Shown here: positions 27,899-36,846 of the stretch, piece by piece
How positions within the stretch are numbered: the stretch's first letter is position 1
Layout of the letters: each line of letters begins with the position of its first letter
Source: Yersinia canariae
GTDB lineage: Bacteria > Pseudomonadota > Gammaproteobacteria > Enterobacterales > Enterobacteriaceae
NCBI RefSeq assembly: GCF_009831415.1
Contig: NZ_CP043727.1
Location: 1,860,001-1,924,000, forward strand
DNA length: 64,000 nucleotides
Direction of reading: 5' to 3'
Made by a program: the position numbers and the translations under genes
The notes under the pieces: generated by a model
Database searches by the model: none
Told to the model about the DNA's origin: nothing
What the model saw: the letters and a program-made list of their open reading frames with translations, nothing else

Positions 27899-28677
27899 AA
27901 AAGGGGCGAGTGGTCCAAATAACAGGCAAAAAAAACCCTTACCAATCTCATTTGGTAAGGGATGCCAATTTGGCCAACACCAGGGAAACATTATAACCGT
28001 TTATTTATCATACGATTAATTTAGGTTACTGACATGACTTAAGTCAAGTTTATCAAAATTACATTAATATGTTTAATGTTTATATGTCTTTGAAGAATAT
28101 TTTTCTGCTTTTAGCACGATTAGTGCTCAGGCAAGCGCGGTTATAACCTTATTGCATTACAGATAACAACAAAACAGAGTGATGTGCGGATAAAATCATC
28201 AGAGTAGGCGGGTCGCTCAGTGAACTGCTTATGACTGATAAGAGAACCCAACAAGGTCATGCGGCGAGAGTATCAATTGGATGGGGGTCGATAACGTCGG
28301 ATTTGATGGCCATCTGAATGTAAAAGCACCCAGATGGCAGGGTAAAACACGTTCTTGGGGATAATAATGCCCTGGTGTAGGCGAAAATATATTCTTTTCA
28401 GGCTAACTTTCTTAGCGTCAGTGCGCTAAGATACTTATTCTATTATATGGAAAACTAATCCTGCGAAGCAAAAACATTTTAATTAACATAGGCGTATAAT
28501 AATAGCTAGCCTTAGGTACAGTTTTTAAAACTATACTTTAGTCTAGGTTTGTTCTCACAAGATAAGTTAATTCCATGTTATGAGTATCTGTAGGGGTACT
28601 TTATACCGTATTTCTTATTGAAAACAATGTGATAAAATTGTATTGTTACATTATACATAGTGTGAAATTGGTCTATT
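27899..28677. other. Long non-coding region upstream of yenR
   Basis: 779 bp without a convincing gene. It contains four candidate structures: a hairpin CCCTTACCAA/TTTGGTAAGGG (27936-27961) after nrfG whose run of A lies on its left side, so it resembles a leftward terminator; a stem GCCATCTG/CAGATGGC (28309-28338); a perfect stem CTTAGCG/CGCTAAG (28411-28430); and a lux-box-like palindrome (28516-28536). A 43-codon open stretch at 28183-28314 lacks a good start and is not called. It may encode a small RNA. Confidence 0.6.
28516..28536. promoter_or_regulatory. Lux-box-like palindrome upstream of yenR
   Basis: GTACAG, TTTTTAAAA, CTATAC: a 21-bp imperfect inverted repeat with one mismatch in each half. 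It is 142 bp before the yenR start. TATAAT-like elements flank it on the left (28495-28504), so a leftward promoter with the box near -40 is possible. Confidence 0.45.
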
Positions 28678-29412
28678 ATGATAATTGATTATTTTGATAA
28701 TGAAAGTATTAATGAAGATATAAAGAATTATATTCAACGTAGAATAAAATCCTATGGCGATCTTCGTTATTCTTATTTAGTAATGAATAAAAGAACACCC
28801 TTGCATCCTGCTATTATTTCTAACTATCCTCAGGATTGGGTGAAAAAATATAAAAAGAACAGTTATCATCTTATTGATCCAGTCATTCTGACGGCAAAAG
28901 ATAAAGTCGCCCCCTTTGCATGGGATGACAATTCCGTTATTAATAAGAAATCAACAGATTCAGCCGTGTTTAAGTTAGCACGAGAATACAATATTATTAA
29001 TGGCTACACTTTTGTCCTTCATGATAATAGCTATAATATGGCAACGCTAAATATTTCCAATGGAAGTGATGACAGTATCTCTTTTGATGAAAGCATTGAA
29101 ATCAACAAAGAAAAAATTCAAATGCTACTTATCCTCACACACGAGAAGATGTTAGGTCTCTACCAGAGTAATGGCGATAAAAATGAACAGCGTAGCCCTA
29201 AAATAGACAGAGAGAGATTCTCTCCACGGGAAAATGAGATTTTGTACTGGGCCAGTGTTGGTAAAACTTATGCTGAAATTTCTATTATACTGGGGATAAA
29301 AAGAAGCACAGTTAAATTCCATATTGGTAATGTTGTGAGAAAGTTAGGTGTTTTAAATGCCAAGCACGCAATAAGGCTTGGCATCGAATTGAAGTTAATC
29401 AAACCTATTTAA
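28678..29412 (+). CDS. yenR: YenR-type LuxR quorum-sensing regulator
   Basis: 244 residues. N-terminal autoinducer-binding domain ([45 protein letters not shown]) and a C-terminal LuxR HTH ([45 protein letters not shown]). It matches the YenR/EsaR branch, whose members work as free protein and are released by 3-oxo-C6-HSL. Convergent with yenI; the 3' ends overlap by 8 bp. Known role in Y. enterocolitica: control of yenI and motility through a small RNA. Confidence 0.92.
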   Translation: MIIDYFDNESINEDIKNYIQRRIKSYGDLRYSYLVMNKRTPLHPAIISNYPQDWVKKYKKNSYHLIDPVILTAKDKVAPFAWDDNSVINKKSTDSAVFKLAREYNIINGYTFVLHDNSYNMATLNISNGSDDSISFDESIEINKEKIQMLLILTHEKMLGLYQSNGDKNEQRSPKIDRERFSPRENEILYWASVGKTYAEISIILGIKRSTVKFHIGNVVRKLGVLNAKHAIRLGIELKLIKPI

Positions 29413-30049
29413 TAATGCCTGGCACGATCATTGGCCACGTTTCGAGAGTGCCTGGCTCAACCTGATGTATTCTCAGTATTTTATTTATGAGTTGTTTTTG
29501 GCTATCTATATCGATGCCCAGATGCAAAAGATAAATAACTTCATTTTTCTCTGATTCACCTTGGTTCAGTACTGTAATATTCCATCCTGAACGCTTCAGT
29601 AGTGTAAACATTCCTCTACTTACGACGGTCAGAATTCCTTTATGTCCACGGTGTCGGGCGTAATTCACCATTGCCAAAAACAGTATCGTACTAAGGGAAC
29701 TATTATTACCTACCATATCTCTTGCTAATGCTTTTTCAACAAAAAAACGGCTGGACTCGATAAAACCGTCAATAGGTAAATCTACATCAGAGAAATAAGG
29801 GGCAAATGGCCCTGTAATCATGGTTGGATATTTCATATCAATAAAACGAACACTGCAAACAATAGTGTCGTCTATTGTTCCCAATATATAATTAGTATTT
29901 TCATCATCATATTGGTCGCTTTCCTTGCCATCAATACAGGTGACTTTCCAATCTAGTCGATCTTTAAACGTTATTTTTCTAAGTGAGAAGATCTCGTCCA
30001 ACTTCCTTTCAGGCATATTATTAAAATTTACGTTAAAGAGTTTTAACAT
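29405..30049 (-). CDS. yenI: YenI, acyl-homoserine-lactone synthase
   Basis: 214 residues from the ATG at 30049 ([20 protein letters not shown]); 30061 would add four residues. LuxI-family residues are visible: [37 protein letters not shown] and ESSRFFVEK (the conserved Glu-Ser-Ser-Arg-Phe). It makes N-acyl-HSL from SAM and acyl-ACP; YenI of Y. enterocolitica makes mainly C6- and 3-oxo-C6-HSL. A 12-bp palindrome ATCGTACACGAT lies about 33 bp upstream and may be an operator. Confidence 0.93.
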   Translation of the reverse strand: MLKLFNVNFNNMPERKLDEIFSLRKITFKDRLDWKVTCIDGKESDQYDDENTNYILGTIDDTIVCSVRFIDMKYPTMITGPFAPYFSDVDLPIDGFIESSRFFVEKALARDMVGNNSSLSTILFLAMVNYARHRGHKGILTVVSRGMFTLLKRSGWNITVLNQGESEKNEVIYLLHLGIDIDSQKQLINKILRIHQVEPGTLETWPMIVPGIIK

Positions 30050-30081
30050 AATAAAAACCAAAGTTATTTAATTAAAACAAC

Positions 30082-30093
30082 ATCGTACACGAT
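30082..30093 (-). promoter_or_regulatory. Short palindrome in front of yenI
   Basis: ATCGT-AC-ACGAT, 5-base arms, 33 bp before the yenI ATG. Too short to assign alone; its position in the leader suggests an operator or a small hairpin over the ribosome-loading region. Confidence 0.3.
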
Positions 30094-30316
30094 CTCTATC
30101 TGTTAGTGCAAACATTGAACGAGACTAAACGTGGACGCAAATAGCAAATAAAGAGTTTTGTCATTGTACATTTATTATGCAGCCAGATATGCCACTGCGT
30201 GACGGATTTGATTCAAAATGAGCTATAGGTGCGGGACAATAGGATTGTCTGAATCTTTTTAAGAGAAAAGTGACATTAGTCAGGATTTTTATACAATAAA
30301 TGGTTATAACGAAACA

Positions 30317-31285
30317 ATGTTTCATTTCTTTGTCGAAAAGGATGTTGATGTGGACCGGAGTCCTCCGCTTTTTACTAATAAAAAATTTGTTTTCCTCGTC
30401 GCGACCTTTTGTTGCCTTTTATGGGGCAGTGCCTATCCGGCCATAAAAAATGGCTATGCGCTGTTTCATATTGCCCCCGATGACATTCCGAGCAAGATGG
30501 TGTTTGCCGGCTATCGTTTTTTATTGGCTGGGATTGTATTGCTGCTTTTTGCGGTAGCTAGCGGCAAGGCTATTGGCCGCCTTAAGAGAAGCCAGTATAA
30601 GCAGATTGCTATTTTAGGGCTAACACAGACCACCTTACAGTACGTTTTTTTCTATATTGGACTGGCGTACACAACAGGTGTTAAAGGTTCCATCATGAAT
30701 GCCACTGGCACGTTTTTCAGTGTGCTGTTAGCGCATTATATTTATAAAAATGATCGCCTGACATTTAATAAAATCATTGGATGCGCCTTGGGTTTTGCTG
30801 GTGTCATGGTCGTGAATTTTGGCTCCGACTTGATGGACTTTAATTTCTCACTGATGGGGGAAGGCTGCGTTGTGTTGGCGGCTTTTATTCTGTCTGCTGC
30901 CAGTATTTATGGTAAACGTATTTCGCAAACCATGGATACGACTGTCATGACCGGCTACCAGTTAGCTATCGGCGGCTTAGTTTTAACTCTTGGCGGCTAT
31001 TTCTTCGGCGGCCATTTGAGTGATTTTGGCTGGCGAGCTTTATTGCTATTGGCCTATCTGGTGCTGTTGTCATCAGCGGCTTTTGCATTATGGAGTTTAT
31101 TACTTAAATATAATCGAGTTGGCATGGTGGCCCCATTCAATTTCCTCATCCCAGTATCAGGTGCCGTTTTGTCAGCTATTTTCCTGAATGAAAGTATCTT
31201 GGAATGGAAAAATGCGGTTGCGTTAATGTTGGTCTGTGTAGGGATTGTACTTGTTAATCGAATTAAACAGGGCAGAACATCTTAA
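30317..31285 (+). CDS. DMT-family (EamA) transporter
   Basis: 322 residues with ten membrane helices in two EamA repeats. FVFLVATFCCLLWGSAYPAIKNGYALF opens the first, and GEGCVVLAAFILSAASIYGKRIS the second; RMMPV-like MVAPFNFLIPVSGAVLSAIFLNE is the conserved end. A likely exporter of a metabolite or amino acid; the substrate cannot be told from sequence. It stands alone after yenI, divergent from it. Confidence 0.88.
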   Translation: MFHFFVEKDVDVDRSPPLFTNKKFVFLVATFCCLLWGSAYPAIKNGYALFHIAPDDIPSKMVFAGYRFLLAGIVLLLFAVASGKAIGRLKRSQYKQIAILGLTQTTLQYVFFYIGLAYTTGVKGSIMNATGTFFSVLLAHYIYKNDRLTFNKIIGCALGFAGVMVVNFGSDLMDFNFSLMGEGCVVLAAFILSAASIYGKRISQTMDTTVMTGYQLAIGGLVLTLGGYFFGGHLSDFGWRALLLLAYLVLLSSAAFALWSLLLKYNRVGMVAPFNFLIPVSGAVLSAIFLNESILEWKNAVALMLVCVGIVLVNRIKQGRTS

Positions 31286-31343
31286 ATAGAACTTTCTTCG
31301 CGGCATACTCCGCTACCCACTTTAAATTGTCTACCAAACCAAC

Positions 31344-31374
31344 TAATTAACGGGACTGTCTGGCCCGTTAATTA
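31344..31374. terminator. Hairpin between the DMT gene and nhaP2
   Basis: TAATTAACGGG/CCCGTTAATTA, a perfect 11-bp stem with a 9-base loop between two convergent stops. No strong T-run. Confidence 0.7.
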
Positions 31375-31383
31375 TCCTCATAC

Positions 31384-33111
31384 TCAGGCTTTATCAGACA
31401 CTATTTTGACCCCGACCCGACTCACACGGTCAGATTCCATTTCAGCAATTGTCCACGTCAGACCATCCCACTCAATCTGGTCACCAATAACCGGTTCACC
31501 ACCAAAGAGATAGAGCACGAATTGGCCCAGTGTTTGTTGTTTATCAACACCCGGCTCCAGATTGAGACCATAAATCTGAGAAATATCGTGAAGTCTTGCA
31601 TCGGCATCAAGAATAAAGTCACCAAAGAAACGTTCATCCAACTGGATGCTGGGGGACTGACTAAACAGTTTCCCGAGTGCGGGTAAGTCATGCTCTTGAC
31701 CAATAACACACAAAATATCGCCTTCTTTCAGGCGGGTATTGCCGTTGGGGTGCAGCAAGTCTTTGCCACGGAATAGGGCCGCAATACGGGTTTCCTTGGG
31801 CATTTTCAAATCACGTAACGCCGCGCCGATACACCATTTATCGGAGCTGAGCTGGTAAATAAATTGCTCCCACTGATTATTCTTATCAATGTCTAAACCA
31901 ATACGGGCGACCGGTGCCAGCGCTGGAGGAACCACCAGTTTTGTTTTGCGCGCGGCAAATGACAAACTGGTGCCTTGTAGCAGCAGCGAAACTAAGACGA
32001 CAAAAAAGGCCACATTGAAGAACAAATTCGCGTTGGGTATGCCCGCCATCATAGGGAATACGGCCAGAATGACTGGGACAGCACCGCGTAAACCTACCCA
32101 GGAAATAAAGATGCGCTCGCGCAAATTAAAACTGGGGAATGGCAGCAAACCGATAAATACCGACAGAGGGCGGGCGAACAAAATCATCCACAATGAGAGA
32201 ATGAGTGCCGGAACCGCAATTGGCAGCAGCTGACTTGGGTTAAGCAACAGCCCCAAGACCAGGAACATCCCTATCTGGCTAAGCCACGCCAGCCCATCGA
32301 AAGTCTGCAAAATCCCAGAGCGGTTGCGAATGGGGCGGTTGCCCAGTAGCAGGCCACAGAGATAGACCGCCAAAATTCCGCTACCATTCATTGCGGTAGT
32401 GAGTGAGAACACTAAAATCCCACCGCTGACCGCCAATAATGGGTATAAACCGCTGGGTAACTCTATCCGATTGATAAGCAACAGTAATAACCCGCCGCCG
32501 CCCAGCCCGATGAAGATACCCAAACCAAATTGTTGAATTAGATGTACCAAAAACATCCAGCTTAGGCTGGTTTCACCTGCTGAAATCATGGATATAAGGG
32601 TAATGGTCAAGAATACGGCCATGGGGTCGTTACTGCCCGATTCTATCTCCAAAGTGGCGCTGACACGTTCGTTGAGGCCTTTCCCGCCAAGCAGTGAGAA
32701 GACCGCCGCCGCATCTGTCGAACCTATAATCGCGCCAATTAATAAGCCTTGAATGATATCTAAATCAAATAACCAAGCCGCGGCCATTCCTGTCAGGCCC
32801 GCCGTAATCAACACCCCGACAGTTGCTAGCGAGAGGGCTGGCCACAATGCGACGCGGAAAGAGGAGGCTCGGGTGCGCATTCCGCCGTCTAATAGAATGA
32901 CGGCTAATGCCAGGTTACTGACCAGATACGCGACCGGATAATTATCGAAAGCAATCCCACCGATACCGTCGGTGCCCGCTAACATCCCGATGGCCAAAAA
33001 GATAACCAAAATGGGGATGCCCAATCGGGAAGAGAATGAACTCAGTAAAATACTGGCTCCTACCAGCACTGCGCCAATTAAAAAAAGGCTGTTAATAGTG
33101 ATGGCGTCCAA
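31384..33111 (-). CDS. nhaP2: NhaP2 (CvrA), K+/H+ antiporter
   Basis: 575 residues from a TTG start at 33111, which has an AGGAG site 10 bases upstream and aligns with the E. coli start (MDATTIISLF); the ATG at 33138 has no ribosome binding site. About 12 membrane helices of a CPA1 antiporter ([40 protein letters not shown] with the conserved Asp), then cytosolic TrkA_C ([42 protein letters not shown]) and CorC/HlyC-like domains. It ejects K+ at low osmolarity or alkaline load. Confidence 0.95.
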   Translation of the reverse strand: MDAITINSLFLIGAVLVGASILLSSFSSRLGIPILVIFLAIGMLAGTDGIGGIAFDNYPVAYLVSNLALAVILLDGGMRTRASSFRVALWPALSLATVGVLITAGLTGMAAAWLFDLDIIQGLLIGAIIGSTDAAAVFSLLGGKGLNERVSATLEIESGSNDPMAVFLTITLISMISAGETSLSWMFLVHLIQQFGLGIFIGLGGGGLLLLLINRIELPSGLYPLLAVSGGILVFSLTTAMNGSGILAVYLCGLLLGNRPIRNRSGILQTFDGLAWLSQIGMFLVLGLLLNPSQLLPIAVPALILSLWMILFARPLSVFIGLLPFPSFNLRERIFISWVGLRGAVPVILAVFPMMAGIPNANLFFNVAFFVVLVSLLLQGTSLSFAARKTKLVVPPALAPVARIGLDIDKNNQWEQFIYQLSSDKWCIGAALRDLKMPKETRIAALFRGKDLLHPNGNTRLKEGDILCVIGQEHDLPALGKLFSQSPSIQLDERFFGDFILDADARLHDISQIYGLNLEPGVDKQQTLGQFVLYLFGGEPVIGDQIEWDGLTWTIAEMESDRVSRVGVKIVSDKA

Positions 33112-33301
33112 TGTGGGAGGTCTCCTGATATAAATCATAAATAAATGAGGGGGTGAGAAGAATTATTATACACAGATTTATAGGATTCGATGGGAAGATA
33201 TGACCCAATTCAATGCGTTAAATAAGGATATTTAACGGCTATTTCCCCGAATAAGTGTTGTTGCGTCCAGCAAGCGGCAGAAGAGGGGCGGGATATCAGT
33301 T

Positions 33302-33342
33302 CGCTCACCTTTAATCGCCCAGTGTGGAATCAAAGGTGAGCG
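33302..33342 (-). terminator. Strong hairpin downstream of the 81-residue gene
   Basis: CGCTCACCTTT (33302-33312) pairs with AAAGGTGAGCG (33332-33342), an 11-bp perfect stem 14 bp beyond the stop. No T-run; termination is inferred from position. Confidence 0.5.
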
Positions 33343-33355
33343 TTGGATAATGAAT

Positions 33356-33601
33356 TTAGTCGCGTTTTAGTGTCGCTAAAGCTCTTCTCAGTGCTTCAGT
33401 GGTCACTAATTCTTCCTGCTCAGGAAGGTTATCGACAGAAAGTTGTGAAAGTTCACTGACTAATACACTGCGATCTTTACCGGTTATCGCGCTATCAAGC
33501 GCGCCGCTAAGGCGGCTGACCAAGGCGAGCAAGGTGCTGAACTCGGTGGCTGACGTAGTATCAGATGTGGGATTTTTCTCGAAATTTTCTTGCTTACTCA
33601 T
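33356..33601 (-). CDS. Small hypothetical cytosolic protein
   Basis: 81 residues from the ATG at 33601 (MSKQENFEKNPTSDTTSATE), preceded by AAAGAGGAATTG, a good ribosome binding site; the longer frame from 33715 is probably not translated. Not firmly recognised. The body is helical (FSTLLALVSRLSGALDSAI, LVSELSQLSVDNLPEQEELVTTEALRRALATLKRD), reminiscent of short AriR/YmgB-type helical dimers, but this is only a resemblance. It stands alone between nhaP2 and opgC. Confidence 0.65.
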   Translation of the reverse strand: MSKQENFEKNPTSDTTSATEFSTLLALVSRLSGALDSAITGKDRSVLVSELSQLSVDNLPEQEELVTTEALRRALATLKRD

Positions 33602-33811
33602 CACAATTCCTCTTTTTGTTGTCACTGCAAGTGAAACAAATCCTGATAAGGAATCAACAGGATAGTTGCTCTGAAAGCAGAGCGCACAGTGGGGCATTTG
33701 CCATCCCGCATCCACATGATGGCCTAACAGTGTAGCGGTTTTATGACCAGAACGGTATGCGGATAAGTAGAACGCTTAGCAATAACATTATTCCATTGGT
33801 TAATACTTTGA

Positions 33812-34951
33812 TCACGCCGTTTGCTGCTGCGGCTTGCCAGAAAACAAGAATTTCAGCAAAGGAATACGGCGATGAACCTCATACAATATAAACGAAATTA
33901 GGCAAACAAAGACCATTCCGAAGATAAAACCCAGGGCATTGTTGTCAATCTGAGGGGTCACGAACGCGCCATAAATCAAGGTCAATGGGTGATGGACCAG
34001 ATAGATGAAAAGAGAGGCATTCACTAAGTAAGTGATGCGAGCGGAAGGGTAGTTCAGTAATCTATGCCCAAGAGAATAGACCACATTGGTCATGGTTACG
34101 CCCATTAATGCTTTGATGATAAGGTCCAGTTCAAAGGAGAAAAAATCAGCAGTATTAATATGTTGGTTTAGATAATAAGCACCAAATAACAAAATTGAAG
34201 CGAGCAATGCGCCGGGCGAAAATGTCAGAAAAACCTGTTTGAGTGGCGGGTAGATAAAGCTATAAGCACCCAAAAGAAAGAATGGCAGATAAAACACGGT
34301 TTCCATAACAAAGAAATTAAAGACACTGTTAAAGAGTATTTCTGGGTTAAGAAGAAATATTATTCTCCGTATTACTGAATAAATGAACACAAATAGAAAC
34401 AATAATAGTGAGACTTTTCCTATGTTATTCATTCCCTTTATCAAGGCAGGAATTGAGTGCTGTTTATTCTTCATTTTCTGAAACAGGTAAAAACAGAGAC
34501 CCGTCAGTAATGTGAGTGTTAACAAAAACCATAAGTGCGAAACAACTTCCCAAATAGCAATATTTATTTTTTGATAAATTGTAAATGAATTCCAATCTTG
34601 TAATTTGTTGGTGTAATACTTAAGTAAGAAAAACTGTGGCAGTGTAATGAGTGGGATAGCAGTAATTAATGGGATAACCACCCGCTCCAGACGAACCTGA
34701 AGCCAGCGCCGGCGCTCATAACGTTGATATAACATGAACGAAAAATAGCCGGAAATAACAAAAAATACCTGCATGCGGAAAGCATGGATAAAATCATTCA
34801 ATAACGTCAATCCTAATGAAGGATGGCCGCTATTCACCGCCCAATGATTGCTGGAGTATATAAGAGAAAGATGAAAAGGAATGCCGAGTAACATCAAATA
34901 GGCGCGAATGGCGTCTAAAAAGTACTCCCGTTGGTTAGTGTTTTTTTTCAT
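33812..34951 (-). CDS. opgC: OpgC, glucan succinyltransferase
   Basis: 379 residues, ten membrane helices; an acyltransferase-3 family protein (REYFLDAIRAYLMLLGIPFHLSLIY with the catalytic-region histidine, FRMQVFFVISGYFSFMLYQRY, LWFLLTLTLLTGL). It adds succinyl groups to osmoregulated periplasmic glucans from the cytoplasmic side. Divergent from opgGH, as in E. coli (mdoC/mdoGH). Confidence 0.95.
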   Translation of the reverse strand: MKKNTNQREYFLDAIRAYLMLLGIPFHLSLIYSSNHWAVNSGHPSLGLTLLNDFIHAFRMQVFFVISGYFSFMLYQRYERRRWLQVRLERVVIPLITAIPLITLPQFFLLKYYTNKLQDWNSFTIYQKINIAIWEVVSHLWFLLTLTLLTGLCFYLFQKMKNKQHSIPALIKGMNNIGKVSLLLFLFVFIYSVIRRIIFLLNPEILFNSVFNFFVMETVFYLPFFLLGAYSFIYPPLKQVFLTFSPGALLASILLFGAYYLNQHINTADFFSFELDLIIKALMGVTMTNVVYSLGHRLLNYPSARITYLVNASLFIYLVHHPLTLIYGAFVTPQIDNNALGFIFGMVFVCLISFILYEVHRRIPLLKFLFSGKPQQQTA

Positions 34952-35259
34952 ACTTATTCGCAGTTTGTTATCGGAATTAGAATAAGGTATCCGATTTTGG
35001 CCAGAGTATTTATTTATGTTATTTATTCATTGGTAACTATATACGTTATCAATGGATCAGTACGACAAGAAACACTACTATAAGGGTTAATAATTTTCCA
35101 TAGCGTGTTTTAGCCTGGCTTGCTAGGCTTGTGGCTTAGCCACTGGTTTAAACAATGAGCAAGCAGTGTCACTCCGGGCATAACAATAGCCGGGAGTTAT
35201 CTGCTTGACCTGCTGGATAAACCGTCAATAATTTGGCTGTTGTGATTTAGGAGGGAGAT
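34952..35259. promoter_or_regulatory. opgC-opgG divergent region
   Basis: 308 bp holding both promoters, none resolved confidently. A strong hairpin lies in the opgG leader: AAGCAG, then ACTCCGGGC (35171-35179), loop, GCCGGGAGT (35189-35197), then CTGCTT (35201-35206), about 55 bases before the opgG start. GGAGGGAG precedes the start. Confidence 0.6.
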
Positions 35260-36846
35260 GTGGGAGTTAATATTTTGTCGAACGTAAATAGAATGTCAAA
35301 AAGGTCACGCGCGAATAGCGTCAGATGGCTAGGGGTGACTCTCTTGCTGTCATTATTCACTTCTCAGGCAATGGCTTTCTCGTTAGATGATGTGGCTAAA
35401 CAGGCACAGACTCTGGCGGGTAAAAGTTTCGAAGCGCCGAAAAGTAATCTGCCATCGCAATTTCGTGAAATGAAATTTGCCGATTACCAGCAAATTCAGT
35501 TTAACCATGACAAATCGTATTGGAACAAACTGGATACGCCCTTTAAGTTAGAGTTTTATCATCAAGGTATGTACTTCGACACGCCGGTGCAAATTAATGA
35601 AGTGACCGCGACCAGTGTGAAACCTATCAATTATAGCCCGGATTATTTTAACTTCGGCTCAGTCAAGCATGACCCTGAGTCAGTGAAAAACTTAGGTTTT
35701 GCCGGCTTTAAGGTCCTTTATCCAATTAACAAAGCGGATAAAAAAGATGAAATAATCAGCATGCTGGGTGCCAGTTATTTCCGGGTGATTGGCAAAGGCC
35801 AGGTTTATGGTCTTTCTGCTCGCGGCTTGGCAATTGATACAGCATTGGCCTCCGGTGAAGAATTCCCACGTTTTCGTGAGTTCTGGATTGAGCGACCAAA
35901 ACCTAATGATAAACATTTAGTTATCTATGCATTGCTGGATTCTCCGCGTGCAACCGGTGCTTATAAGTTTGTTATCTATCCGGGCCGCGATACCACGATT
36001 GATGTGCAGGCTAAAGTTTTCCTGCGCGATAAAGTTGAGAAACTTGGGATTGCGCCATTAACCAGTATGTTCTTGTTTGGCCCAAGTCAGCCCTCTGCGG
36101 TGTTGAACTATCGCCCAGCTTTGCATGATTCTAATGGCCTTTCTATTCATGCGGGCAATGGTGAGTGGATTTGGCGGCCGCTGAATAATCCAAAACACTT
36201 GTCGGTCAGCACATATACGGTTGAAAATCCGAAAGGGTTCGGTTTGCTGCAACGTGGCCGTGAATTCTCGCAATATGAGGATTTAGATGACCGCTATGAC
36301 TTGCGTCCGAGTGCTTGGGTTGAACCTCGTGGCGATTGGGGCAAAGGGAAAGTGGAGTTGGTCGAAATTCCAACAGCAGATGAAACCAATGATAACATCG
36401 TGGCTTTCTGGACTCCGGATGTATTACCGGACGCCAAGAATTCACTCGATCTGAATTACCGCGTGCATTTCACTCGTGATGAAGAGAAATTACATTCACC
36501 TGATGTGGCCTATGTGAAACAAACTCTGCGCTCAACCGGTGATGTGAAACAGTCAAATCTGATCCGTGAGCCGGATGGCAGTGTCGCCTTCCTTGTTGAT
36601 TTTGTTGGCCCGGTGCTGAAATCACTGGATGAAAATGCGCCCGTGGCCCCGCAGGTCAGTGTTGATGGCAATGGTGAGTTAATTGAAAACAGTGTCCGTT
36701 ACAACCCTGTGACTAAGGGGTGGCGTTTGACACTGCGGCTGAAAGTTAAGGACGCCAAGAAACCGATAGAAATGCGCGCGGCGCTGGTTAATGGTGATAA
36801 AACCCTGACTGAAACTTGGAGCTATCAGCTACCTGCCGATGAATAA
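35260..36846 (+). CDS. opgG: OpgG, periplasmic glucan biosynthesis protein
   Basis: 528 residues from the GTG at 35260, which follows AGGAGGGAG; an ATG at 35293 is an alternative with no ribosome binding site. Signal peptide core [19 protein letters not shown], then [16 protein letters not shown], the mature OpgG start. It takes part in branching/processing of beta-1,2 glucan backbones in the periplasm. The 3' end overlaps opgH by 8 bp. Confidence 0.96.
   Translation: MGVNILSNVNRMSKRSRANSVRWLGVTLLLSLFTSQAMAFSLDDVAKQAQTLAGKSFEAPKSNLPSQFREMKFADYQQIQFNHDKSYWNKLDTPFKLEFYHQGMYFDTPVQINEVTATSVKPINYSPDYFNFGSVKHDPESVKNLGFAGFKVLYPINKADKKDEIISMLGASYFRVIGKGQVYGLSARGLAIDTALASGEEFPRFREFWIERPKPNDKHLVIYALLDSPRATGAYKFVIYPGRDTTIDVQAKVFLRDKVEKLGIAPLTSMFLFGPSQPSAVLNYRPALHDSNGLSIHAGNGEWIWRPLNNPKHLSVSTYTVENPKGFGLLQRGREFSQYEDLDDRYDLRPSAWVEPRGDWGKGKVELVEIPTADETNDNIVAFWTPDVLPDAKNSLDLNYRVHFTRDEEKLHSPDVAYVKQTLRSTGDVKQSNLIREPDGSVAFLVDFVGPVLKSLDENAPVAPQVSVDGNGELIENSVRYNPVTKGWRLTLRLKVKDAKKPIEMRAALVNGDKTLTETWSYQLPADE

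Noticed and set aside
27936..27961. Hairpin after nrfG as a rho-independent terminator of nrf
   Set aside because: The stem is good but the A-run precedes it and no T-run follows on the plus strand, so it is not called as the nrf terminator.
28183..28314. 43-codon open stretch upstream of yenR
   Set aside because: The only ATG is at 28231, leaving 28 codons, with no ribosome binding site; a non-coding RNA explains the region better.
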